A stretch of DNA of 6,413 nucleotides from Oscillospiraceae bacterium (GCA_014796735.1 JAAVIG010000030.1:1-6413); one strand, 5' to 3'; shown: positions 1 through 5,403, counted from the stretch's first letter. Program-made: numbers and translations. The notes: generated by a model from the sequence alone, not told the origin.

Positions 1-163
1 AGCTTGCGCGACTTTGAAAAAGTCGCTTAAATACGGTCAAGTATTCCTGCGCTTTTCTTCCTTGATCACGAAAAATTTCGCTCGAAAATCCGCACACCGC
101 TCCTATTGGTACAAGTTCTAATTCGGCGCTTTTGCATAAAAAAAATATTTTCGGGAGGTAATT
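1..163. other. Left-edge non-coding region with a small hairpin
   Basis: No gene is supported here. Bases 8-15 and 19-26 form an 8-bp inverted repeat around a 3-base loop, with no T-tract after it on the plus strand, so it is not an obvious intrinsic terminator. One plus frame is open from base 2 to about base 121 without a start codon; it is basic and of low quality, and I do not call it. No convincing -35/-10 pair for the gene at 164 was found, so its promoter may be atypical or lie outside the window. Confidence 0.4.
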
Positions 164-940
164 ATGGCTACTTTTATGTCCGACTTACTTGGCTGTAAAG
201 CGATCGACGATAAGGCCGTTAAGCCGATTGAAGAGGGGCTGTCCGAAAAATACGGAAAAAAATTTAAGGTCGCCTCTCTCGGAGACCGAATCGGCAGAGA
301 TGAAGCAACCGCTTATGTATATGCAAGCAATGATCCCACAATGATGTTTGTTGTTCGCGTCAGCAAAGACGGGAGGATCGTTTTTGAAAATTATGCTTAT
401 CGCTTGGTTTGCCGTGAGGTTGAAAAAACAGTCAATTCGGCATTTTCGAAAAACGGACTTACCGCAGAGTGTTATGCGGATTTTTCAAGCTGCAAGCTTG
501 ACATTTCCGCGGAAAATACGGTTAATGACTACATAAAGGAAAGCGGGGCGGATACCGTTAAATCCGCAATAATAGTGAAAAAGGATAATAAAATTAACGG
601 TGAAATTCTTAAAAGGATTTATACGGAAATTCATTCTCAAATATCTGAAATAACGGTTGGATTCAGTTTATTTGTTCTTTCCGAAAAAGATTATAATAAC
701 ATTTGTGAAAAAGTGAAAACGGAAACTCAGTATTTCGGTCTGTCAAGGCTCAGATTGTACGGCGCTAAGGATAATATTAAGCATTTTTACGCGGAAATAT
801 CAAACGGCGCGCTGTCCGTTACGGCGGACGAAAATAACAATAAGCCGTTAAAGGGGGGAAATGTAAATGGCGATAAAAGAAAGCGGTCTGCTTGCTGCAA
901 CCCAAATTGCATATGCCGATCTCGACGAGGCTTTCTATAA
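164..940 (+). CDS. Soluble protein of unknown family, upstream partner of the hydrolase gene
   Basis: I do not recognise this family. The ATG is preceded by GGGAGGTAATT, a good Shine-Dalgarno at suitable spacing, which fixes the start. The product is 258 residues with no signal peptide or membrane segment, so it is probably cytosolic. Residues 1-60 hold a short helical stretch (EEGLSEKYGKKF) of a kind common in small Firmicutes proteins. Residues 60-220 alternate beta-like strands (MFVVRVSKDGRIVFENY) with helices. The gene overlaps the hydrolase gene by 74 bases, an unusually long overlap. From about residue 232 the sequence becomes basic and Cys-rich (SACCNPNCICRSRRGF), unlike the rest, and is simply the hydrolase 5' end read in another frame. 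If the G6 run at 853-858 had five Gs, the frame would stop at 864-866, giving 233 residues and a stop that abuts the next ATG. Co-transcription with the hydrolase is very likely. A chaperone, adaptor or immunity role for it is only a guess. Confidence 0.75.
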   Translation: MATFMSDLLGCKAIDDKAVKPIEEGLSEKYGKKFKVASLGDRIGRDEATAYVYASNDPTMMFVVRVSKDGRIVFENYAYRLVCREVEKTVNSAFSKNGLTAECYADFSSCKLDISAENTVNDYIKESGADTVKSAIIVKKDNKINGEILKRIYTEIHSQISEITVGFSLFVLSEKDYNNICEKVKTETQYFGLSRLRLYGAKDNIKHFYAEISNGALSVTADENNNKPLKGGNVNGDKRKRSACCNPNCICRSRRGFL

Positions 941-2195
941 TCTCAGTAAAAACGGTGAAGGAATTACATTGACCGAAGCGATTATATACGCCAAGGAACA
1001 CAAAAACAAATTGGGCGGTCTCGGCAATTACATAGAAGGATATGATGAAGATAATAAAGGTAAAATAATCAATGTCAGATTTAAACAAGGATACGAGAAT
1101 ATAGGCGATTGGAAAATATTCGAGCCGGTCAATGACAATATTAAGGGCGGCACCGGTCTTTATGCTTGCATACTTGATACGGGCAGCGCAAGAATACTCG
1201 CCTGCCGCGGAAGCGAGGGCGCGGAAAATTTTATCGCAAATGATATTAGCAGGAGAAATTTTGATCAGGACTGGATAGAAGCGGATTTCATGCTTTTAAA
1301 TTCGGTGCAGACAAAGCAGGAAAAAGCTCTCAGAAAATATATGACGGATAATGCCGAACTACTGAGTGAAAAGCCATGGACGGCAACGGGACATTCTCTC
1401 GGCGGCGCTTTGGCCGACCATGCGGCCGTTGTTTCCGCGGAAGAAAATATCGGTAATTTTTCGGCAGCGGTAAACTTTGACGGCCCGGGACATTCACAGG
1501 AATATATTAAACAACATAATGAAGCGTTAAAACGGGTTTCGGAAAAAATGACACATAAGAAAGCAAGTATTGTGGGGAATTTGTTATTTGATCTTCCGGG
1601 AGTCAGGCAGGAGTACATAAAGACATCAAACGAAAGCCGCTTTACGGATAAAAACGGAAGCCCGATTTCAACGATCGGGGGCATAAAGGCTCTGTTTTTA
1701 AAGCATGATACTCAATATTGGGTATTGGATCAGGACGGTAACACCGCAGCGGGAAAACAGCTCCCTTACGAGTGGGGAATAGAAAAACTGAGCAGAACAG
1801 TTGAACGTCTTCCGGCGCCCGTCGGGAATTTGCTCCCAGTAATACTGCTCAAAATAGCTCATGGAGCTGAATGGGCCGCGGATCGGCTTAACGGCGAGCC
1901 GGATTCTTCAAATACCTTGGCGGAAAATATGGTTATTAACGCTGTCGGCTTTATATTGAATCATCCTTTGGTTATAGCTCCTATAGCAATTCCGATCGTT
2001 GCGGAGGCTATTGTTGTGATTACGTTTATGATTATCGGAGAGTTAGCTGCCGAAACCGCGGAAAAAACCGCCGCCGAAATCGCGCAGGGAGTAAGCGAAA
2101 CGGTTTCATGGTTATCCGACAAGACCTCGGAATTATCCGAAGCCATAAAAGCGCAAATATATCAGGAGGGTAGACTTTATTTGAACACGCTCTAA
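867..2195 (+). CDS. Alpha/beta hydrolase, lipase_3/DUF2974 (Mbeg1-like), with hydrophobic C-terminal segment
   Basis: A probable serine esterase or lipase of 442 residues; the substrate is unknown. GHSLGGALADHAA at about 175-187 is the nucleophile elbow, with Ser177 as nucleophile. FDGPG at 204-208 (Asp205) and KHDTQYW at 279-285 (His280) match the remaining conserved motifs of DUF2974 proteins and suggest the triad S177-D205-H280. GYENIGDWKIF and ILACRGSE upstream fit the usual first strands of the fold. There is no signal peptide. Residues 355-393 are strongly hydrophobic (HPLVIAPIAIPIVAEAIVVI), long enough for one or two membrane passes. They are followed by an amphipathic Ala/Glu helix to about residue 430. 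The SD is AAGGGGGG, eight bases before the ATG. The C-terminal tail is unusual as an addition to a plain lipase and suggests membrane attachment or an effector-like protein. The last residues may be altered by an indel near 2180. The fold is a confident call; the role is not. Confidence 0.8.
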   Translation: MAIKESGLLAATQIAYADLDEAFYNLSKNGEGITLTEAIIYAKEHKNKLGGLGNYIEGYDEDNKGKIINVRFKQGYENIGDWKIFEPVNDNIKGGTGLYACILDTGSARILACRGSEGAENFIANDISRRNFDQDWIEADFMLLNSVQTKQEKALRKYMTDNAELLSEKPWTATGHSLGGALADHAAVVSAEENIGNFSAAVNFDGPGHSQEYIKQHNEALKRVSEKMTHKKASIVGNLLFDLPGVRQEYIKTSNESRFTDKNGSPISTIGGIKALFLKHDTQYWVLDQDGNTAAGKQLPYEWGIEKLSRTVERLPAPVGNLLPVILLKIAHGAEWAADRLNGEPDSSNTLAENMVINAVGFILNHPLVIAPIAIPIVAEAIVVITFMIIGELAAETAEKTAAEIAQGVSETVSWLSDKTSELSEAIKAQIYQEGRLYLNTL

Positions 2196-2294
2196 GCCCT
2201 GATTATCCTTATAATGAGCGGTTAGCTGTTAACCTGATTTCTTCGGTGCTGAGTGTCAAATAACAGTCAGGAATTAGGCGAATGGCAGCTTTTA

Positions 2295-2359
2295 TACTAA
2301 TCTCTGTTTTGACGGTAGACAAAATATAATAAAGTCTACCGTCAAAACAGATATTAGTA
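2295..2359. repeat. Near-perfect palindrome, 26-bp arms, 13-base loop
   Basis: Arms 2295-2320 and 2334-2359 are reverse complements with one mismatch, separated by an A/T-only loop (2321-2333). Outside them, ATGGC at 2282-2286 is mirrored by GCCAT at 2368-2372 at equal spacing, so the symmetry spans about 91 bp with a degenerate stretch between. Neither side carries a T-tract, so it is not a normal intrinsic terminator, although it follows the hydrolase gene and would fold into a very stable RNA hairpin. It could be a palindromic MITE-like element or the collapsed ends of an insertion. The rest of the 2196-2476 spacer shows no gene. Confidence 0.8.
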
Positions 2360-2375
2360 TTATATACGCCATAGT

Positions 2376-2415
2376 ATAGAAAATCGGGAATCATTTAATT
2401 TAACGATTCCCGATT
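2376..2415 (-). terminator. Probable intrinsic terminator of the minus-strand Lys/Ala-rich gene
   Basis: AATCGGGAATC (2382-2392) pairs with GATTCCCGATT (2405-2415), an 11-bp perfect stem with a 12-base A/T loop. Read on the minus strand it is followed by a short T-rich stretch (TTTTC, partly inside the stem). It lies 62 bases past the TAG stop of the gene at 2477-3031. The T-tract is short, so efficiency is uncertain. In the plus direction no T-tract follows. Confidence 0.55.
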
Positions 2416-2476
2416 AAATACGTAAGCAATATCGTGTAAAAGCTTTCATGCAGTTTATGTTGCCGCAGGTTCAAGA

Positions 2477-3031
2477 CTATTTTTTACTGCCGGCCTCTTC
2501 TTCGGCGGTCAAAGCCCTCTTAATAAGAACAGCGATACAAACTCCCTTATTCAAATCACCGCGGTAATTAAACTTGCCTGCTTTAACCGCAGCTATAAAA
2601 TCATATTCACCGGAAGCGATCTTCTTGATCTCCTCAGCGTTCGTATCAACTATACCATCGGCAAGATAATAGTCAGACTGAATAACCTGCTTATCATATT
2701 CAGGGTTAGCGTTTACCGCAATATAGAAAGTGCCAACTTCAAAAACATTAACCTGAATAGCGATCGCATAAGGAATATCCTTAACATCCTTGTTTTCAAT
2801 CTTATTCCAGATAGCGGTGGTCAAGTCATCCAGCGTTACGGATGCCTTGGAGGCTCTTCTCGCTCTTGTGGCAGCAGGCTTTTCAGCCTTTGCGGTCTTG
2901 GTGATTCTTGAGGTTTTTGTTTTCTCTGACGGCTTCTTCGCCGCAGTCTTCTTTTCAGCAGGAGCTTTTGCAGCTGCTGTGGTGGTCTTAGCCGCTTTTT
3001 TGGCAGCCTTAGTGATTTTCTCGTCAGCCAT
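2477..3031 (-). CDS. Lys/Ala-rich basic tail fused to an SCP2-like domain
   Basis: The product is 184 residues. Residues 1-64 are almost only Lys, Ala, Thr, Pro, Arg and Glu, with repeated KKAAK, AAKAP, EKKTAAKKP and RARRASKAS runs. This resembles the disordered tails of histone H1 and of tailed bacterial HU proteins that bind nucleic acid. Residues 66-172 look like a compact domain. GTFYIAV is followed by a D/A-rich turn, then NAEEIKKIASGEYDFIAAVKAGK and FNYRGD. This order, with 'ASGE...A...GK...GD', is characteristic of SCP2 sterol-carrier-like domains, which bind lipids or act as accessory domains. There is no signal peptide. The start is set by an AAGGAAGG Shine-Dalgarno on the minus strand. 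The gene stands alone, with a candidate promoter upstream and a terminator downstream. The tail would suit a nucleoid-, RNA- or membrane-surface-binding protein. Domain assignment is by motif reading only. Confidence 0.8.
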   Translation of the reverse strand: MADEKITKAAKKAAKTTTAAAKAPAEKKTAAKKPSEKTKTSRITKTAKAEKPAATRARRASKASVTLDDLTTAIWNKIENKDVKDIPYAIAIQVNVFEVGTFYIAVNANPEYDKQVIQSDYYLADGIVDTNAEEIKKIASGEYDFIAAVKAGKFNYRGDLNKGVCIAVLIKRALTAEEEAGSKK

Positions 3032-3083
3032 AATCGGTCCTTCCTTTCATGTCCGCACTGCGGAGAGGTTGTATAAAAGCTAA

Positions 3084-3111
3084 TTTATATTATTATAATA
3101 ACACATATCAA
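3084..3111 (-). promoter_or_regulatory. Candidate promoter of the Lys/Ala-rich SCP2-like gene
   Basis: On the minus strand TTGATA (3106-3111) lies 16 bases before TATAAA (3084-3089), which would give a leader of about 45 bases. An alternative -10, TATAAT at 3092-3097, has only a TTGTAT 20 bases upstream. Long A- and T-tracts upstream (3110-3171) could serve as an UP element. Confidence 0.4.
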
Positions 3112-3276
3112 AAAAAAATACAAGCTTTTTTACGAAATAAAGCTAAATTTTTGTCAATTTTTTCAAAAAAAGCAAAAATTATATAAATTGAATTTGATTT
3201 GAAAAAAGTTTAAATTTCCCAAGGTCTCACCCAAATAGAATGAAATCATCCTGCTATAGCGGAAAAATAAGCAACC

Positions 3277-3298
3277 AAAAAAGAGCAAAAAGGCTCCT
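3277..3298 (-). terminator. Weak minus-strand terminator-like hairpin
   Basis: On the minus strand AGGAGC (3293-3298) pairs with GCTCTT (3281-3286) through a 6-base loop, including one G-T pair, and runs into TTTTTT (3277-3282). The stem is short. It directly follows the stop of the small ORF at 3301-3522, which is the main reason to report it. Confidence 0.3.
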
Positions 3299-3300
3299 AA

Positions 3301-3522
3301 TTAAATGTTTTTACAAACTTTGAAAGTAATACCAATCTGATGAATTTGTAATATTGATGTAACGCCATGTGAGATAAAAGCCGCATGCATGGCATGGAAC
3401 GGGGGAAAAGATGAAGATAAATTCAAATTTTTACCTGTCATTATAATAAAACATACTAAAAAACTCATATAAAGCGTTTTAAGCATGGTAAAAGAATAGG
3501 TAGGATATATTTCACTGTTCAT
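3301..3522 (-). CDS. Doubtful small membrane-type hypothetical protein
   Basis: A 73-codon frame with a hydrophobic stretch near residues 13-29 (MLKTLYMSFLVCFIIMTG), which could be one membrane pass. For it: GAAAGGGTAAC precedes the ATG, a TTGACT/TATTAT pair lies upstream, and a small hairpin with a T-run follows the stop. Against it: the composition is odd for this genome, with almost no acidic residues and many His, Ser and Phe; no family is recognised; and the reverse strand in the same region also reads partly open. It may be a chance frame. Confidence 0.25.
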   Translation of the reverse strand: MNSEIYPTYSFTMLKTLYMSFLVCFIIMTGKNLNLSSSFPPFHAMHAAFISHGVTSILQIHQIGITFKVCKNI

Positions 3523-3552
3523 GTTACCCTTTCAACGTTTAAAAAAATAAAA

Positions 3553-3579
3553 ATAATATTCCATCAACTCCAAAGTCAA
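3553..3579 (-). promoter_or_regulatory. Possible promoter of the small minus-strand ORF
   Basis: On the minus strand TTGACT (3574-3579) is followed after 15 bases by TATTAT (3553-3558). The spacing is two bases short of ideal, and A/T-rich DNA yields such matches by chance. Confidence 0.25.
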
Positions 3580-3704
3580 TTGGCAATTTACCACTCCTGA
3601 CGCAAAAACTAAATTGAAAAAATTCTATCCTGTTATCTATTAAAAAACTTTTTGGAGCAGTAAGTGGGATGTATAGAAAAATAAATAAAATTTTCAAAAA
3701 GGTA

Positions 3705-3733
3705 TTGACTTTATTGAAAAATTTTGTTATAAT
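3705..3733 (+). promoter_or_regulatory. Sigma-A promoter of the tRNA operon
   Basis: TTGACT (3705-3710), a 17-base spacer and TATAAT (3728-3733) make a near-consensus housekeeping promoter. Transcription should start near base 3740, about 20 bases before tRNA-Lys. An A/T-rich tract upstream could act as an UP element, as usual for stable RNA genes. Confidence 0.85.
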
Positions 3734-3760
3734 ATCAACGTTGAATTTTTAGTATTAGTT

Positions 3761-3836
3761 GATCCACTAGCTCAGGCGGCAGAGCACCTGCCTTTTAAGC
3801 AGGGTGTCCCGGGTTCGATTCCCGGGTGGATCACCA
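3761..3836 (+). tRNA. tRNA-Lys (anticodon TTT)
   Basis: A full 76-base cloverleaf with encoded CCA. The acceptor arms GATCCAC (3761-3767) and GTGGATC (3826-3832) pair perfectly and the discriminator is A. The anticodon stem CCTGC/GCAGG closes the loop CTTTTAA, with anticodon TTT at 3794-3796. The T arm is CCGGG-TTCGATT-CCCGG. It is the first gene of a three-tRNA transcript. Confidence 0.95.
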
Positions 3837-3839
3837 GAT

Positions 3840-3916
3840 GCGCCAATAGCTCAGTTGGTTAGAGCAACCGGCTCATAACCGGTTGGTCCGGGGTTCGAGT
3901 CCCTGTTGGCGCACCA
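3840..3916 (+). tRNA. tRNA-Met (anticodon CAT), elongator type
   Basis: A 77-base cloverleaf with encoded CCA, only 3 bases after tRNA-Lys. The acceptor arms are GCGCCAA and TTGGCGC, the discriminator is A, and the anticodon stem is ACCGG/CCGGT around CTCATAA (anticodon 3874-3876). It lacks the three G-C pairs in the anticodon stem and the unpaired first base that mark initiator tRNA, so it is an elongator. A tRNA-Ile with a lysidine-modified CAT anticodon cannot be fully excluded by eye. Confidence 0.92.
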
Positions 3917-3925
3917 ATGTGCACT

Positions 3926-3959
3926 AATCTGTTTAAAAGAGATTCTTTTTAAACAGATT
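3926..3959. repeat. 13-bp perfect hairpin between tRNA-Met and tRNA-Trp
   Basis: AATCTGTTTAAAA (3926-3938) pairs with its exact complement at 3947-3959 around an 8-base loop. It ends 3 bases before tRNA-Trp. The T-run (3946-3950) lies inside the stem rather than after it, so it is not a standard terminator. It may be an RNA processing signal, or an attenuator lowering tRNA-Trp output. Confidence 0.75.
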
Positions 3960-3962
3960 TAT

Positions 3963-4036
3963 AGGGGTGTGGTTCAATGGTAGAATAGGGGTCTCCAAAA
4001 CCTTTGACGTGGGTTCGATTCCTACCACCCCTGCCA
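3963..4036 (+). tRNA. tRNA-Trp (anticodon CCA)
   Basis: A 74-base cloverleaf with encoded CCA. The acceptor arms AGGGGTG and CACCCCT pair perfectly and the discriminator is G, as usual for bacterial tRNA-Trp. The anticodon loop CTCCAAA has anticodon CCA. The anticodon stem GGGGT/ACCTT holds two G-T pairs at its outer end, the T stem GTGGG/CCTAC has one, and the variable loop is only 4 bases. These weaken the fold slightly but do not suggest a pseudogene. Confidence 0.93.
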
Positions 4037-4048
4037 TGATTGATTGAC

Positions 4049-4104
4049 AAAAAAGATATTATGCCCACAAACGGCTGTACAAAGCCATTTGTGGGCATAA
4101 ATCT
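4049..4104 (-). terminator. Strong minus-strand terminator behind the tRNA operon
   Basis: Arms 4054-4075 and 4084-4104 form about 20 bp with one bulged A (4058) and one C-A mismatch; the core TTATGCCCACAAA pairs perfectly. On the minus strand the hairpin runs into TTTTTT (4049-4054). The plus strand has no T-tract after it. It would stop leftward transcripts from the 313-residue protein gene before they become antisense to the tRNAs. Confidence 0.7.
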
Positions 4105-4218
4105 TGCGAAAAAAAGGATTGCTCTTCCGTAGATATTTTCGACACAAAAATTGATTCGAACTCCCCCAAAAAAAATTAACAAAATTTTCCAACCCTCTGT
4201 TGTATATGTCGAACAAAT

Positions 4219-4271
4219 GCCTGTGAGCGATTTCTCTTGAGTGAGAAATTGGTCACAGGCTTTTTTATTTT
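4219..4271 (+). terminator. Intrinsic terminator of the tRNA operon
   Basis: GCCTGTGA (4219-4226) pairs with TCACAGGC (4253-4260). An inner stem ATTTCTC/GAGAAAT (4230-4236, 4243-4249) lies around a 6-base loop, and TTTTTTATTTTA follows. It shares its outer arms with the terminator at 5632-5682. Confidence 0.9.
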
Positions 4272-4412
4272 ACTTCAGCTTGAAAAATGCTAAGGAAAAT
4301 CAATAGTCAAAATGGCTAAAATAAAATGCTGATAATGGCGGAGGTGGAGGTGGTAATTTAATACAGATTTTGATGATGGCAAAACCCTTTTGAAAAGTGA
4401 GGTATATAAACT
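4272..4412. other. Short spacer without a supported gene
   Basis: Bases 4338-4354 contain a GGAGGTGGAGGTGGT run that reads as poly-Gly in one frame (ADNGGGGGGNLIQIL). The frame has a stop 5' and no start codon, so it may be a relic of a Gly-rich protein end or mere chance. Nothing else is visible. Confidence 0.4.
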
Positions 4413-4455
4413 ACAGAGCGTCATCATTGCTGATAACGCCCTGTTTTATTTTATT
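4413..4455 (+). terminator. Hairpin with T-tract at the 3' end of the minus-strand gene
   Basis: ACAG, GCGT and ATCA (4413-4426) pair with TGAT, ACGC and CTGT (4431-4444) with two symmetric mismatches and a TTGC loop, followed on the plus strand by TTTATTTTATT. The T-tract favours plus-strand termination, yet the hairpin lies just past the stop of the minus-strand gene. It may act in both directions, weakly on the minus strand. Confidence 0.6.
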
Positions 4456-5395
4456 AAGCTTTCATATCAAAATCGCTGTTTGACTTAAAAGTCCCGTTCC
4501 TTAGCTGTTCTTCAAGTCTTTTCATTTTTTCGATTGCTACATTGCTATCGATCTCGACTTCCTTTTCCTCTGCCTGAATTATCTTGGGAGGATTGTTCTT
4601 CAAGCCTTCGGAAAAGGCTGTTTCAACGCTTGAAACAGTCTTTCTTGAATAAGAGGAGGCAGTGGTATTGACTGCCGATGACGAAGAAGATGTTGATGTT
4701 ACAAATTTGTTTCCGACCTGTACCAGCTCTTTTTCCACAGATTCCATTGTAATATTGTCCAATGCGCCCTTTGGAATCGGCTTTCCTATCTCCCAATTAG
4801 GGTCAGCCGCTTTTGCCGCCGCATGGAAGGCTCTGCTGTAGGCTCTTTCGTACTGCTCTAAGGTGTAGCCCGCCTTTAAGCGATCCTGCTTTTCCATTTT
4901 TCTGTACAAATTTGTATACACATCGGAACGTTTCGTAGTATCTCCGTTAGCCACTCCATTTTCGGCAAGAAATTCTCTCTTTGTGGATTCAAACATCTCA
5001 CGGCGGCTGCTTTCGGGAATTGAGATAATCGTCCTGCGGTCAGCGTCATTTTCATCTGTCACCAAAAGACCCGCCAAACCTGTGGTAGGGTCTACCCAGT
5101 CGCCGTCACTGTCGTAATTTTTCATCAGGTTCTTGATAGCCTGAATGTTTGTGTACATTGCACCATTGCCATTGGCGGCTTTTGTCATCTCTTTGATAAC
5201 CGCCTTATACTGCTTGCTGTTTGTATCGATACCCTCGGCTTTCAATCGGCTCTGTACAGCCGAGCTGTTTAAATTTTTGAGCTGAAAGCTGCCTATAGAG
5301 GTGAATATGCCGTTTGAGCTTGAAGCGAATAAATTTGTTTTGGATTTATTGTAGGAATTTTGGAATAAAAATGCGTAATCTGTAATATTTAACAT
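4454..5395 (-). CDS. Protein of unknown function, possibly DUF3879 group, with Asp-rich loop
   Basis: The product is 313 residues starting at the ATG MLNITDYAFLFQ. A longer frame back to a TTG at 5422 is open, but the AGGAGG ribosome site lies inside that extension, so the ATG is right. There is no signal peptide or membrane segment. Residues 35-95 are helical (SRLKAEGIDTNSKQYKAV, YTNIQAIKNLMKN). DSDGDWVD at 95-102 is an Asp-rich loop of the EF-hand or thrombospondin-3 style that could bind calcium. Residues 110-228 carry conserved-looking motifs (IISIPESSRREMFESTKR, GYTLEQYERAYSRAFHAAAKAADP). Residues 232-250 are a Ser/Thr-rich linker, and 272-300 a probable coiled coil. From memory it resembles Clostridia proteins annotated DUF3879, but I cannot confirm this. 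The sigma-28-like promoter upstream hints at a link to motility or cell-surface genes. It is a single-gene unit. Confidence 0.85.
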   Translation of the reverse strand: MLNITDYAFLFQNSYNKSKTNLFASSSNGIFTSIGSFQLKNLNSSAVQSRLKAEGIDTNSKQYKAVIKEMTKAANGNGAMYTNIQAIKNLMKNYDSDGDWVDPTTGLAGLLVTDENDADRRTIISIPESSRREMFESTKREFLAENGVANGDTTKRSDVYTNLYRKMEKQDRLKAGYTLEQYERAYSRAFHAAAKAADPNWEIGKPIPKGALDNITMESVEKELVQVGNKFVTSTSSSSSAVNTTASSYSRKTVSSVETAFSEGLKNNPPKIIQAEEKEVEIDSNVAIEKMKRLEEQLRNGTFKSNSDFDMKA

Positions 5396-5403
5396 TATGA
5401 ACG

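Larger units (their letters stand above)
3032..3759. other. A/T-rich intergenic region between the basic protein gene and the tRNA operon
   Basis: Bases 3110-3171 carry several A- or T-tracts of 5-9 bases, a pattern expected to bend DNA. Bases 3172-3300 show no gene. Bases 3277-3579 hold a doubtful minus-strand small gene with possible promoter and terminator, listed separately. The plus strand at 3389-3472 has a 27-codon frame (MAWNGGKDEDKFKF...) with no Shine-Dalgarno, which I do not call. The final part carries the tRNA promoter. Confidence 0.5.

Noticed and set aside
935..940. CCNPNCIC cluster near the end of the first protein as a metal-binding site
   Set aside because: The Cys residues arise from the hydrolase coding sequence read out of frame, so they are more likely an artefact of the overlap or a frameshift.
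1265..1684. Minus-strand 139-codon frame inside the hydrolase gene
   Set aside because: Shadow of the plus-strand gene, whose catalytic motifs are encoded in the same interval.
2209..2394. Minus-strand 61-codon frame across the palindrome
   Set aside because: Most of it encodes the two arms of the inverted repeat; no Shine-Dalgarno precedes it. The last residues look slightly protein-like but are too short to support a gene.
2790..3083. Plus-strand hydrophobic 97-codon frame
   Set aside because: The Ala/Val/Phe-rich sequence is the mirror of the Lys/Ala-rich tail on the minus strand.
3389..3472. Plus-strand 27-codon frame MAWNGGKDEDKFKF...
   Set aside because: Reads like protein but has no ribosome site and is too short to judge alone.
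3949..4182. Minus-strand 77-codon frame with GGRNRTHVKGFGDPYSTIEPHP
   Set aside because: It is antisense to tRNA-Trp; such frames recur as false proteins wherever this tRNA occurs, and no ribosome site supports it.
4022..4216. Minus-strand 64-codon frame
   Set aside because: It passes through the minus-strand terminator hairpin, overlaps the tRNA 3' end and has no family signature.
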